Shown: positions 46,655 to 58,354, counted from the stretch's first letter. The stretch is DNA of 64,000 nucleotides from Mesorhizobium plurifarium (GCA_000824785.1 CCNB01000007.1:346021-410020); one strand, 5' to 3'. Numbers and translations are program-made. The notes: generated from the sequence alone by a model not told the origin.

Positions 46655-47379
46655 GCCGGCACGCCTCCGGCGCCTTTCCGATGCAGGCCGAAATAGGCTT
46701 TGGTCACCTCGTCGCGCGAAACGGTCTTGCTGTCGCCGGCGAGCGCGATCCGGCCCTCCAGCATGCAGATGACCCTGTTGGAGACGGAGAGCGCGCGGTT
46801 GAGATCCTGCTCGACCAGGATGATCGTCGCGCCGGAGCTGATCAGCCCCTGCAGCGAGGCATAGACGCGGTCGACGATCAACGGCGAGAGGCCGAGCGAG
46901 ACTTCGTCGAGCAGGAGCAGGTCGGGATTGCTCATCAGCGCGCGGCCGATCGCGGTCGCCTGCTGCTCGCCGCCGGAGAGATGTCCGGCCTTGGCATGGC
47001 GGCGGGGCTTGAGGTTGGGGAAGGTTTCGAGCACGCGCTCGACGCTCCAGTCGCCGGCGCGGCCGGCGCTGCGGCCGAGCAGCAGGTTTTCCTCGACCGT
47101 CATCTGCACGAAGAGGCGCCGGCCCTCGGGCACCAGGGCGATGCCCTTGCGGACGCGTTCATGCGAAGGCACGCCGGAAAGGTCGGCGCCGTCGAAGGTC
47201 ACGCGGCCCGAGGCTGCCTGATGCGCGCCGGCGATCGCGCGCAGCAAGGTGGTCTTGCCCGCGCCGTTGGCGCCGACCAGCGCCAGCGTCTCGCCGCGTG
47301 CGACGTCGAAGCTGACGCCGCGCACCGCCTGCAGCAGGCCATGGCGGACGACCAGATCCTCGACCGACAGCAGGCTCAT
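46651..47379 (-). CDS. ABC ATPase (LivF-like) of the aromatic acid importer
   Basis: A 242-residue ATPase with Walker A GANGAGKTT, signature LSGGEQQA and Walker B DLLLLDEVSLGLSP. The Walker B aspartate is followed by EV where LivF usually has EP. The ATG at 47379 overlaps the LivG-like stop. It pairs with the LivG-like ATPase to energise the two permeases. Confidence 0.9.
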   Translation of the reverse strand: MSLLSVEDLVVRHGLLQAVRGVSFDVARGETLALVGANGAGKTTLLRAIAGAHQAASGRVTFDGADLSGVPSHERVRKGIALVPEGRRLFVQMTVEENLLLGRSAGRAGDWSVERVLETFPNLKPRRHAKAGHLSGGEQQATAIGRALMSNPDLLLLDEVSLGLSPLIVDRVYASLQGLISSGATIILVEQDLNRALSVSNRVICMLEGRIALAGDSKTVSRDEVTKAYFGLHRKGAGGVPA

Positions 47380-48116
47380 TTCGGGCCTCCGCCGAGATAG
47401 GCGCTGATCACCTGCGGGTCGGCCATCACGGCTTGCGGCTCGCCATCGGCGATGATCTTGCCGGCATCCATGCAGATCAGCCGTTCGGCCACCTGCAAAA
47501 GAACGTGGACGATATGCTCGATCCACACGATGCCTATCCCGCGGCGGCGCAATTCGCGGATGGTCTCGACGAGCTCGCCGGCCTCGCCGTCGGTAAGGCC
47601 GCCGCCGATCTCGTCGAGCAGAAGCAGGGTCGGTTTCGCGGCGAGCGCGCGGGCCAGCTCCAGCCGCTTGCGGTCGAGCAGGCCGAGCGTCTCGGCACGG
47701 CGGTTGGCGACACTGAGCATGCCGCAGAGCTTCAGCGAGCCGAGCGCTTCCTCGTAAGCCTCGTCGCGGCCGAGTCCGGCGCCGTGCGAGGCGGCGACGA
47801 AGACATTCTCGAAGGCGGTCATGCCGCCGAAGGGTTTCGGCACCTGGTGCGTGCGGACGAGGCCCAGCCGGCAGCGCTGCGTTGCCGGCAGCGCCGTCAC
47901 GTCATCGCCCTTGAAGGCAATCGTTCCGGCGCTTGGCGGATAGGCGCCGGAGAGCACGCTGAGCAGCGTCGTCTTGCCGGCGCCGTTGGGGCCGACGATG
48001 CCGACCGCTTCTTCGGCGCCCATGGCGAAGTCGATGTCCTCGAGCACCACAAGCGCGCCGAAGCGCTTGTGGATGCCGGCGGCGCTGAGGATCGCACCGT
48101 TGGGCGTGGCGTTCAC
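47376..48116 (-). CDS. ABC ATPase (LivG-like) with atypical signature motif
   Basis: A 246-residue ATPase. Walker A GPNGAGKTT is near residue 42. The ABC signature, normally LSxGQ, reads LGLLDRKRLELARAL, and Walker B LLLLDEIGGGLTDGE has Ile-Gly in place of Pro. Both deviations occur together and probably mark a subfamily rather than damage. The GTG start at 48116 follows GAGGACC. It lies 19 bp after the binding-protein gene in the same operon. Confidence 0.88.
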   Translation of the reverse strand: MNATPNGAILSAAGIHKRFGALVVLEDIDFAMGAEEAVGIVGPNGAGKTTLLSVLSGAYPPSAGTIAFKGDDVTALPATQRCRLGLVRTHQVPKPFGGMTAFENVFVAASHGAGLGRDEAYEEALGSLKLCGMLSVANRRAETLGLLDRKRLELARALAAKPTLLLLDEIGGGLTDGEAGELVETIRELRRRGIGIVWIEHIVHVLLQVAERLICMDAGKIIADGEPQAVMADPQVISAYLGGGPK

Positions 48117-48135
48117 GATGCGGTCCTCGACTTGA

Positions 48136-49452
48136 TCAGCCGTTGTAAGGCTGGAGCTTGGCCCCGACCGGCACGTTCGGGTCGGTGGCGTTCTCGGTCA
48201 CGACATAGTCGAGCGGGAACTTCGAGCCTTCCTTGGCGGCGACCCATTGCGTGCCGATGATCGGGCCGGGCGAGACATTGGCGACCGGGCCGCTGGTGAA
48301 ATCGACCTTGCCGATCATCGTCTCGGTCTTCAGCGTGCTCAGCGCCTTGGCGACCGCTGCCTTGTCCTTGGCGTCGGTGCTCGCCTTCAGGGCTTCGAAG
48401 CCGGCGTCGAGCAGCGACATCGAGGCGCCGAGCTGCTGCGTCCACTGCTTGCCGCTTGCCGCCTCATAGCCGTCGGCAAGCTCCGTTCCCGAAACGCCGG
48501 TCAGCGGCGATTTGTACGGGAAGGCCTTGTGCCAATAGGCGGCGCTGGAAATCTTCATGCCGAGATCGCCGAGCGCCTCTATGTCCGAGGGGAACAGGCC
48601 GGTCTTGGCGACTTGGGCGATCTTGATCTGCCTTGTCAGGCCTTGCTGCGCGGCCTGACGCCAGAAGGCGGCGAAGTCGGGCGGGATCGGGAAGGAGTTG
48701 AAGATCTCGACACCTTCCTGCTTGAACAGCGCGATCTGCGAGGAATAGTCGGTAGTGCCGGTTTCGTAGGCGCCGGGATCGACGATCGTGAAACCCTGCT
48801 TGGCCAGAAGCGGCGCCAGGTTTGCGCGGATGGCGTTGCCGTCGGCGTCGTTGGGATACATGACGCCGACCTTCTTGTTGGTCTCGATCAGGTTCCACTG
48901 CGAAATGTAGGTCTTGAAGAATTCGCCGACGCCGAAGCCGAAATGATAGGTCCATTTGAACGGCGAGGGCGCGCCGGGCTTGGCGCCGCGGCCGAAATAC
49001 CAGGCCTCCCAGGGCATGACCGTCGACAGGCAGGGCACGCCGGCGGCCTCGCAGGCGTCCGCGACCGGATTGATGACCTCCGGCGTGGAGACCGCGAGCA
49101 TCAGGTCGATCGCCTGGTTGTTGATCAGATCCTTGGCGAGCTGGCCCGCGCGCGACGGATCCGACTGCGTGTCCTGATCGAGGATCTCGACGCTGTATTT
49201 CTTGCCGCCGAGCTCGATGCCGCTGGCCAGGGCCTTGCGGGCGAGGTCGAGCACATAGCCGTCGGTCTCGCCGAAGCCGGCAAGCGGGCCGGTGCGCGGG
49301 CTGACGAAGCCGACCTTGAGCGTGTCGGCGGCCTGCGCGAAGGCCTTGCCGCGGCCGAATGCAAGTGCCGCGCCGCCGCCCATCGACGTGGCGATGAACT
49401 GGCGTCGTGAAATGCCCGATATGGCGGGCTTGCTGCCGATACTATGAGACAT
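48136..49452 (-). CDS. pcaM: Periplasmic binding protein of the aromatic acid (protocatechuate-type) importer
   Basis: A 438-residue LivJ/K-type PBP1 protein. The N-terminus has twin arginines at 16-17 in SRRQFIAT followed by a hydrophobic stretch ending AFAQA, a likely Tat signal. The body starts TLKVGFVSPRTGPLAGFGE. GGGAGGAGCAG precedes the ATG. It leads the importer operon and sits immediately beyond pcaQ behind a promoter nearly identical to that of pcaD. That matches the PcaQ-controlled protocatechuate transporter described in S. meliloti, so pcaM is assigned by context. Ligand preference could extend to other hydroxybenzoates. Confidence 0.85.
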   Translation of the reverse strand: MSHSIGSKPAISGISRRQFIATSMGGGAALAFGRGKAFAQAADTLKVGFVSPRTGPLAGFGETDGYVLDLARKALASGIELGGKKYSVEILDQDTQSDPSRAGQLAKDLINNQAIDLMLAVSTPEVINPVADACEAAGVPCLSTVMPWEAWYFGRGAKPGAPSPFKWTYHFGFGVGEFFKTYISQWNLIETNKKVGVMYPNDADGNAIRANLAPLLAKQGFTIVDPGAYETGTTDYSSQIALFKQEGVEIFNSFPIPPDFAAFWRQAAQQGLTRQIKIAQVAKTGLFPSDIEALGDLGMKISSAAYWHKAFPYKSPLTGVSGTELADGYEAASGKQWTQQLGASMSLLDAGFEALKASTDAKDKAAVAKALSTLKTETMIGKVDFTSGPVANVSPGPIIGTQWVAAKEGSKFPLDYVVTENATDPNVPVGAKLQPYNG

Positions 49453-49519
49453 CTGCTCCTCCCTCAGTCGCCGTTCGACACGACGGCAAACGGGTCTTCC
49501 GCTTGCGGCCGGACAGCAC
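49442..49519 (-). CDS. Possible 25-codon leader ORF overlapping the pcaM start
   Basis: From a GTG at 49519, nine bases after GGAGGA, a 25-codon frame runs to a TAG at 49442, crossing the pcaM ATG out of phase. The GGAGGATCGAAA preceding it is also the ribosome binding site context of pcaD in the mirrored module. It may be a relic of promoter duplication, or a translated leader coupling to pcaM. There is no direct evidence of expression. Confidence 0.25.
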   Translation of the reverse strand: MLSGRKRKTRLPSCRTATEGGADVS

Positions 49520-49540
49520 GGCTTTCGATCCTCCGGAGGT

Positions 49541-49595
49541 CACATTGCACTAGCGGTTTGGTTCGGTAAAATGATATTTTACGGTGTTTCATTAA
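49541..49595 (-). promoter_or_regulatory. Duplicated pca promoter module, left copy (drives pcaM)
   Basis: Reading on the minus strand, this 55-bp segment from TTAATGAAACACCG to GCAATGTG matches the segment at 50570-50624 at 52 of 55 positions by eye. It lies upstream of pcaM in the same orientation relative to the gene as the other copy has to pcaD. It begins inside the PcaQ-like box at 49592-49607 and presumably contains the core promoter and transcript start. Confidence 0.8.
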
Positions 49596-49607
49596 CCTAT
49601 GGGTTAG
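49592..49607. promoter_or_regulatory. PcaQ-type box upstream of pcaM
   Basis: On the minus strand the site reads CTAACC-CATA-GGTTAA, a dyad matching the ATAACC-N4-GGTTAA motif I recall for S. meliloti PcaQ with one difference. It abuts the duplicated module and should be the activator site for the importer operon. Confidence 0.72.
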
Positions 49608-49633
49608 TGAAATTCGGACTGCTGACCCGATCG

Positions 49634-50551
49634 TCAGGCGTGGTGCCGCGCCGCTTCGCGGATCGTCTGCAAGAGGATGGTGAAGGCAGGCGAGGGCGCT
49701 GTGTCGGTGCGCATCGTCAAGCCCACCGGCCCCTTGGTCTCGTCCGTGTCTACCGGCAAGGCGACAAAGGCGCCGCTGGCGATCTCGTTGGCGACGACGC
49801 CGGCCGAGATGATCCATACGGCGTTGCTCTGGCGCATGAAGGAACGGCCGAAGGAATCGGAAACGGTTTCGATTTCCGTGGCCGGCGCGGTCATGCCGTT
49901 GGTGATGAAGAGCCGGTCGACGAAAGGCCGGATGACGGATTCCCGCGTCGGCATCAGGACGGGGAAGTCGTCGAGCCGCGCGAAGATGTCTGTTCCTGGT
50001 TCCGACAGGGGATGTCCTGCCCGCACCACGAACAGCACCTGCTCGGAATAGAGGTGCTCGAAGAAGAAGCCGGTCATATGCTCCGGGGCCGCGAGGCGGC
50101 CGACGACGAGGTCGAGCGCGCCGACGCGCAACTGCTCGAGCAGCACCGCGTTCTCGCCGGTGACGATCTTGAGCGCGGCGCCGGTGTTTTCCTCGAGGAA
50201 CAGGTTCATGGCGAGCGGCATCACGCGCGCCGATACGGTCGGCAGGGCGCCGATGCGGATCGGGTCGCGGTTGAGGGCGCCGTCCTGACGCACGGAATCG
50301 ACGCCACGCTTCAGCGCCGAGATCGCCGAGCCGGCATGTCCGAGGAAGATCTCGCCGAGACGCGTGACGCGGATGCCGCGCCCGTCGCGCTCGACCACCG
50401 CGACGCCCAGCGCTTCTTCCAACTCACGCAAGGTCTTGGTCACGGCCGGTGCGCTGACATGCAGGAAGTCGGCGGCGCGCGCGACACTGCCTTGCCGCGC
50501 GACCTCGAGAAACGCCTGCAGATGGCGGAAGCGGATTCGGCTTTCGGCCAT
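49634..50551 (-). CDS. pcaQ: LysR-type activator of the protocatechuate pathway
   Basis: A 305-residue LysR regulator with N-terminal helix-turn-helix (residues 1-64: FRHLQAFLEVARQGSVARAA, VSAPAVTKTLRELE) and an effector-binding domain. Its place between pcaM and pcaD, divergent from pcaD, is the standard rhizobial pcaQ location. PcaQ activates pcaDCHGB in response to beta-carboxy-cis,cis-muconate or its lactone. The start codon is 7 bp from the PcaQ box at 50558, so binding there should also repress or modulate its own gene. Confidence 0.95.
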   Translation of the reverse strand: MAESRIRFRHLQAFLEVARQGSVARAADFLHVSAPAVTKTLRELEEALGVAVVERDGRGIRVTRLGEIFLGHAGSAISALKRGVDSVRQDGALNRDPIRIGALPTVSARVMPLAMNLFLEENTGAALKIVTGENAVLLEQLRVGALDLVVGRLAAPEHMTGFFFEHLYSEQVLFVVRAGHPLSEPGTDIFARLDDFPVLMPTRESVIRPFVDRLFITNGMTAPATEIETVSDSFGRSFMRQSNAVWIISAGVVANEIASGAFVALPVDTDETKGPVGLTMRTDTAPSPAFTILLQTIREAARHHA

Positions 50552-50557
50552 GGTTCG

Positions 50558-50573
50558 ATAACCTCAGAGTTAA
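50558..50573. promoter_or_regulatory. PcaQ-type box between pcaQ and pcaD
   Basis: ATAACC-TCAG-AGTTAA matches the PcaQ consensus ATAACC-N4-GGTTAA with one mismatch. It lies 71 bp upstream of the pcaD start and 7 bp from the pcaQ start, the expected place for a divergent LysR-type site. Confidence 0.75.
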
Positions 50574-50624
50574 TGAAACACCGCAAAATATCATTTTACC
50601 GAACCAAACTGCTCGTGCAATGTG
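50570..50624 (+). promoter_or_regulatory. Duplicated pca promoter module, right copy (drives pcaD)
   Basis: This segment from TTAATGAAACACCG to GCAATGTG is the mirror copy of the one at 49541-49595. Beyond it GGAGGATCGAAA (50630-50641) is also shared with the left copy (49523-49534), and here it is the ribosome binding site of pcaD. Its TATCAT-containing centre is the best -10 candidate. Confidence 0.8.
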
Positions 50625-50643
50625 GGTTTGGAGGATCGAAATC

Positions 50644-51456
50644 GTGCCATTCGTCAGCATAGGCGGCGTCACGCTGCATCACCGCTTCATCAAGGCGACG
50701 GGCACGTCGCGTCCGATCATCTTCATCAATTCGCTGGGCACCGACTTCCGCATCTGGGACGACGTCGTGGCAAAGCTCACCGGTGAAATGCCGATGCTGG
50801 TCTACGACAAGCGTGGCCATGGTCTGTCGGATATCGGCAGCGGCGCGCGTTCCATCGACGACCATGTCGACGATCTGGCGGGCCTCATCGACCACTTCGG
50901 CTTCAACAAGGTCGTGCCCTTCGGCCTCTCCGTCGGCGGCATGGTCGCGCAGCGGCTTTACGCCCGCCGGCCCGAGCTCGTCGAGGCGCTCATCCTCAGC
51001 GACACCGCGCATAAGATCGGCACGGCCGAGAGCTGGAATACGCGTATCGCAACCGTCGAGCGCGACGGCATCGAGGCGATCGCCGACGGCATCATGAAGG
51101 TGTGGTTCACACCGGAGTTCCATGCGAGCCGAGCGGCGGATCTGGCCGGCTGCCGCAACATGCTGACCAGGCAGGCACTGCCGGGTTACGTCGGCACATG
51201 CATGGCCGTGCGCGATGCAGATTTCACCGACAGCGCGCGGCGCATCGCTGTGCCGACGCTCTGCGCCGTCGGCGACCGGGACGGCTCGACGCCGCCCGAT
51301 CTTGTCCGCTCGCTGGCCGGACTGATCCCCGGCGCGCGTTTCGAAGTGATCCGCGATGCCGCGCACATCCCGTGCATCGAGCAGCCCGAAGCGCTCGTCA
51401 GCTTGATCCGCGATTTCGTCGCCTCGTTGCCCGAGGGAAAGTCTGCTCATGGATGA
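50644..51456 (+). CDS. pcaD: 3-Oxoadipate enol-lactonase
   Basis: A 270-residue alpha/beta hydrolase that opens 3-oxoadipate enol-lactone to 3-oxoadipate. The nucleophile elbow is PFGLSVGG, the acid Asp is in CAVGDRDG and the His in RDAAHIP. GTG at 50644, eight bases after GGAGGA, is chosen over an ATG at 50620 that lies inside the conserved promoter module. It is first in pcaDCHGB and overlaps pcaC by 8 bp. Confidence 0.95.
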   Translation: MPFVSIGGVTLHHRFIKATGTSRPIIFINSLGTDFRIWDDVVAKLTGEMPMLVYDKRGHGLSDIGSGARSIDDHVDDLAGLIDHFGFNKVVPFGLSVGGMVAQRLYARRPELVEALILSDTAHKIGTAESWNTRIATVERDGIEAIADGIMKVWFTPEFHASRAADLAGCRNMLTRQALPGYVGTCMAVRDADFTDSARRIAVPTLCAVGDRDGSTPPDLVRSLAGLIPGARFEVIRDAAHIPCIEQPEALVSLIRDFVASLPEGKSAHG

Positions 51457-51847
51457 TGTCACGAAGAACCGCTACCGGACCGGTCTCGAGGTTCGCCGCT
51501 CCGTGCTCGGCGATCCCCATGTCGACCGCGCCGAGGATACCGCGACCGATTTCGACCGGCCGTTCCAGCAGCTGATCACCGAAGCCGCCTGGGGAACGGT
51601 ATGGGCACGGCCCGGCTGGTCGAAGCGCGAGCGCTCGATCGTGACGCTGGCCCTGCTTGCCGCGCTCGGCCATGACGAGGAGGTGGCCATGCATGTGCGC
51701 GCCACCGCCAACACGGGCGCCACGCGGGACGACATCTGCGAGGCCTTCCTGCATGTCGCGGTCTATGCCGGCGTGCCGGCAGCCAACCGCGCGTTCAAGA
51801 TCGCCAAGGAGGTGTTCGCGCAGATGGACGAAGCCGCCCATGGCTGA
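51449..51847 (+). CDS. pcaC: 4-Carboxymuconolactone decarboxylase
   Basis: A 132-residue single-domain decarboxylase of the CMD family, converting 4-carboxymuconolactone to 3-oxoadipate enol-lactone. [26 protein letters not shown] and the [21 protein letters not shown] helix, with a conserved His and Glu, are characteristic. It is separate from PcaD here, unlike the fused PcaL of some actinobacteria. It overlaps both neighbours by 8 bp. Confidence 0.96.
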   Translation: MDDVTKNRYRTGLEVRRSVLGDPHVDRAEDTATDFDRPFQQLITEAAWGTVWARPGWSKRERSIVTLALLAALGHDEEVAMHVRATANTGATRDDICEAFLHVAVYAGVPAANRAFKIAKEVFAQMDEAAHG

Positions 51848-52592
51848 GCGAGGCACCAACCGTTCGCCGGAGACCGGCGCCTTCTTCCAGCGCGACCGCC
51901 AGTGGCACCCGCCGGCCTTCACGCCGAACTACAAAAGCTCAGTGTTGCGCTCGCCGCAGAAAGCGCTTTTGTCGTTCGACAACACGCTGTCGGAACTGAC
52001 CGGACCGGTGTTCGGGCATGCGATGCTGGGCGAGCTCGACAACGACCTGATCCACAATTTCGCCAAAGCCGGCGAGAGCGCCATCGGCGAACGCATCATC
52101 GTCCATGGACGCGTGTTCGACGAGCGCGGCAAGGGCGTGCCAGGCGTGCTGCTCGAATTCTGGCAGGCCAATGCCGGCGGCCGCTACCGCCACAAGAAGG
52201 ACGGCTATCTCGCCCCGCTCGATCCGAATTTCGGCGGCTGCGGCCGCACGATCACCGGCGAGGACGGCGGCTACGCCTTTCGCACGGTCAGGCCCGGGCC
52301 TTATCCCTGGCCGAACGGTCCGAACGACTGGCGGCCCGCGCATATCCATTTTTCGGTGTTCGGCCACGGCTTCGCGCAGCGACTGATCACGCAGATGTAT
52401 TTCGAGGGCGATCCGCTGATCTGGCGCTGCCCGATCGTCGGCGGCATTTCCAACAAGGAAGCCATCGAGGCGCTGATCGCCTCGCTCGATATGCAGTCGA
52501 CCATCCCGATGGACGCGCTCGCCTACAAGTTCGACATCGTGCTGCGCGGGCGCCGCTCGACGCTGTTCGAGAACAGGCCGGAGGGCAATTGA
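51840..52592 (+). CDS. pcaH: Protocatechuate 3,4-dioxygenase beta subunit
   Basis: A 250-residue intradiol dioxygenase subunit carrying the non-haem Fe(III) site. Ligands are Tyr116, Tyr155, His168 and His170, with exactly the spacing of the characterised enzyme (39, 13 and 2 residues). [10 protein letters not shown] contains the two histidines. It opens the protocatechuate ring between the hydroxyls to give 3-carboxy-cis,cis-muconate, with PcaG. ATG at 51840 lies inside the end of pcaC; the longer open frame upstream is spurious. It overlaps pcaG by one base. Confidence 0.97.
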   Translation: MAERGTNRSPETGAFFQRDRQWHPPAFTPNYKSSVLRSPQKALLSFDNTLSELTGPVFGHAMLGELDNDLIHNFAKAGESAIGERIIVHGRVFDERGKGVPGVLLEFWQANAGGRYRHKKDGYLAPLDPNFGGCGRTITGEDGGYAFRTVRPGPYPWPNGPNDWRPAHIHFSVFGHGFAQRLITQMYFEGDPLIWRCPIVGGISNKEAIEALIASLDMQSTIPMDALAYKFDIVLRGRRSTLFENRPEGN

Positions 52593-53206
52593 TGGCGCAG
52601 TCGCTCGACCGGTTGAAGGAAAGCCCTTCGCAGACCGCCGGTCCCTATGTGCATATCGGGCTGACACCCAATTTCTGCGGCATCGGCGGTGTCTATGCGA
52701 GCGACCTCGGCTCGACGATGCTCAACGGTGAGACCAGGGGCGAGCGCATCGAATTGCGTATCCGCGTGCTCGACGGCACCGGCACGCCGCTCAAGGACGC
52801 GCTGATCGAGATCTGGCAGGCGGATGCTGCCGGGTTCTACAATTCGCCCGCCGAGTTGCGCGGCACGGCCGATCCGAACTTCTTGGGTTGGGGCCGGCAG
52901 CCGACCGACATGGAAACGGGCGTCTGCCTGTTCCGGACGATCAAGCCGGGTCGCGTGCCGTTCCGCGACGGCCGGTTGATGGCGCCGCACATCACGCTGT
53001 GGATCGTGGCGCGCGGCATCAATCTCGGCCTGCATACGCGCCTCTATTTCTCGGACGAGGAAAAGGCCAATGCCGAGGACCCGATCCTTGCCCGCATCGA
53101 ACATCGCCTGCGCGTACCGACACTGATCGCCGAGCGCCAGGGCGATGCCTACGTCTTCGACATACACCTGCAGGGCGAAAAGGAGACGGTCTTCTTCGAC
53201 AGCTGA
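52592..53206 (+). CDS. pcaG: Protocatechuate 3,4-dioxygenase alpha subunit
   Basis: A 204-residue partner of PcaH with the same fold but no iron ligands, as expected: SPSQTAGPYVHIGL at the N-terminus, then IEIWQADAAGFYN, and HITLWIVARGINLGLHTRLYF replacing the His-x-His element. It forms the alpha/beta protomer and contributes to the substrate pocket. TGATG joins it to pcaH, which gives equal translation of the two subunits. Confidence 0.97.
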   Translation: MAQSLDRLKESPSQTAGPYVHIGLTPNFCGIGGVYASDLGSTMLNGETRGERIELRIRVLDGTGTPLKDALIEIWQADAAGFYNSPAELRGTADPNFLGWGRQPTDMETGVCLFRTIKPGRVPFRDGRLMAPHITLWIVARGINLGLHTRLYFSDEEKANAEDPILARIEHRLRVPTLIAERQGDAYVFDIHLQGEKETVFFDS

Positions 53207-53217
53207 CCGTGGCCGCC

Positions 53218-55442
<2,225 letters not shown>

Positions 55443-55455
55443 TCGGCCGCTGTGC

Positions 55456-56661
<1,206 letters not shown>

Positions 56662-57465
56662 TTATGCAGCTTTCCCTTTGGCGGTCCCTTGATGCGCCGC
56701 CTTGGTGCGGGCCTGCAGGTCGCGCAATGTCTTAAGCTCGAGTTCCGTCGGCGCCGGCGTCTCGTCAAGGGCCTCAGCGAACTTGACCGTCCAGCCACAG
56801 GTTTCCTGCACCTGCTCGCGGCTGACGCCCGGATGCAACGAGACGACGGTGAATTCCTTGGTCACCGGGTCGGGCTTCCAGATGGCGAGGTCGGTGATCA
56901 AAAGCGTCGGCCCGGCGGTATCGATGCCGAGCCGCTTGCGATGATCGCCGCCGTCGCCATGGCCGAAGGAGGTGAAGAAGTCGATCTTCTCGACCATGCC
57001 GCGCTTCGACTGCGCCATGGTGATGTAGACCTGCCTCGACGAGGTGGCGATCTCCGGCGCGCCGCCGCCGCCGGGCAGGCGGGTCTTGGGATGCGCGTAG
57101 TCGCCGATGACGGTGGTATTGATGTTGCCGAACTTGTCGAGCTGGGCGGCGCCAAGGAAGCCGATCGAGATGCGGCCGCCCTGCAGCCAGTAGCGGAACA
57201 TCTCCGGCACCGCGACGGTGGTGACCGCTGTCTCGCACAACTCGCCGTCGCCGATCGAGAGCGGCAGCACGTCGGGCGCGGTGCCGATGGTGCCGCTCTC
57301 GTAGATCAAGGTGATGTCGGGCGCGTGCGTCAGCCGCGCGACATTGCAGGCGGCCGACGGCGCGCCGATGCCGACGAAGCAGACATCGTCGCTTTTCAGC
57401 GCGCGGCTGGCGGCGATCGTCATCATCTCGTTCGGGGTGAAGCCCATATCCTTCGCGTCGCTCAT
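56662..57465 (-). CDS. pcaJ: 3-Oxoadipate CoA-transferase beta subunit
   Basis: A 267-residue class I CoA-transferase subunit. The catalytic Glu is the one in LIYESGTIG, and GFLGAAQLDKFGNINTT follows. It is longer than the roughly 215-residue pseudomonad PcaJ because of a C-terminal extension, the form I recall from alphaproteobacteria. ATGA overlap with pcaI shows coupled translation. It transfers CoA from succinyl-CoA to 3-oxoadipate. Confidence 0.94.
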   Translation of the reverse strand: MSDAKDMGFTPNEMMTIAASRALKSDDVCFVGIGAPSAACNVARLTHAPDITLIYESGTIGTAPDVLPLSIGDGELCETAVTTVAVPEMFRYWLQGGRISIGFLGAAQLDKFGNINTTVIGDYAHPKTRLPGGGGAPEIATSSRQVYITMAQSKRGMVEKIDFFTSFGHGDGGDHRKRLGIDTAGPTLLITDLAIWKPDPVTKEFTVVSLHPGVSREQVQETCGWTVKFAEALDETPAPTELELKTLRDLQARTKAAHQGTAKGKAA

Positions 57466-58319
57466 GCGGCTTTCCTCAGACGCTCGACGCGGCCGGCAAA
57501 GTCGTCCGCGCTGCTCTCGATGACATTCTTCTGCATCCACGTCTGAAAGCGATCGCGGTCGGCGGCGATCTCGTCCCATTCGAGATAGGCGGCGTTGTCG
57601 CGCTCGTAATAGCCATGCGTGTAAGAGGGGTGCGAGCCGCCAGGCACGACCGAAATCGCCGCGATCGTCCAGCTCGGCAGCACGGTGAGGTTGGGGTGCA
57701 GGTCGTCGAAATTGTCGACCACTTCCTCGACCGTCACCACGGCGCGCTTTGCGGCAAGAACAGCCTCTTTCTGGATGCCGATGATGCCTTCGACCAGCAC
57801 GTTGCCTTTCCGGTCCGCCTTCTGCGCGTGGATGAAGGTGACGTCCGGCCTTATCGCCGGAACGGCGGCCAGCACCTCGCCGGTGAAGGGGCAAGTGACC
57901 GATTTGATGTTGGGATTGACCGCGGCGAGACCGGCGCCGCGATAGCCGCGGAACACCGCGCAGGGCAGGCCGGCGGCGCCCGCCTCATAGGCATTGGCCA
58001 TGCCGGCGTGGCTGTGCTCCTCGACCTCGATGGCGCGCGGAAAACCGTTCTCGATGGCGTCGCGGGCGCGCCTGAGCAGGCCGACGCCTGGATTGCCGAC
58101 ATAGGAGAAGACGACCTTCTTCGCCATGCCCATGCCGATCATCTGGTCGTAGATCAGGTCGGGCGTCATGCGGATCAGCGTCAGGTCGCGAAAGCCCTGG
58201 CGGATCGCCTCATGCGCGGCGGCAGTGGGGATCAGATGGGTGAAGCCCTCGAAAGCGACGGTGTCGCCGTCATGCAGATTTTCCGCGACCGCCTCTTTCA
58301 GCGGCAGGAATTTGATCAT
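57462..58319 (-). CDS. pcaI: 3-Oxoadipate CoA-transferase alpha subunit
   Basis: A 285-residue CoA-transferase alpha subunit with GDTVAFEGFTHLIPTAAAHE at the N-terminus and the GNVLVEGIIGIQKEA segment. It is the first gene of the minus-strand pcaIJF operon and is divergent from pcaR, with a 103-bp gap holding a strong operator candidate. Together with PcaJ it activates 3-oxoadipate for thiolysis. Confidence 0.94.
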   Translation of the reverse strand: MIKFLPLKEAVAENLHDGDTVAFEGFTHLIPTAAAHEAIRQGFRDLTLIRMTPDLIYDQMIGMGMAKKVVFSYVGNPGVGLLRRARDAIENGFPRAIEVEEHSHAGMANAYEAGAAGLPCAVFRGYRGAGLAAVNPNIKSVTCPFTGEVLAAVPAIRPDVTFIHAQKADRKGNVLVEGIIGIQKEAVLAAKRAVVTVEEVVDNFDDLHPNLTVLPSWTIAAISVVPGGSHPSYTHGYYERDNAAYLEWDEIAADRDRFQTWMQKNVIESSADDFAGRVERLRKAA

Positions 58320-58339
58320 CTCGAGGCTCCGTGAAAAAA

Positions 58340-58354
58340 GTTCGTATTGCGAAC
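58340..58354. promoter_or_regulatory. PcaR (IclR-type) operator between pcaI and pcaR
   Basis: GTTCG-TATTG-CGAAC is a perfect 5-5-5 dyad and resembles the GTTCGATAATCGCAC site I recall for Pseudomonas PcaR. It is centred 28 bp upstream of pcaI, so it should control pcaIJF and probably pcaR itself. Confidence 0.7.
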
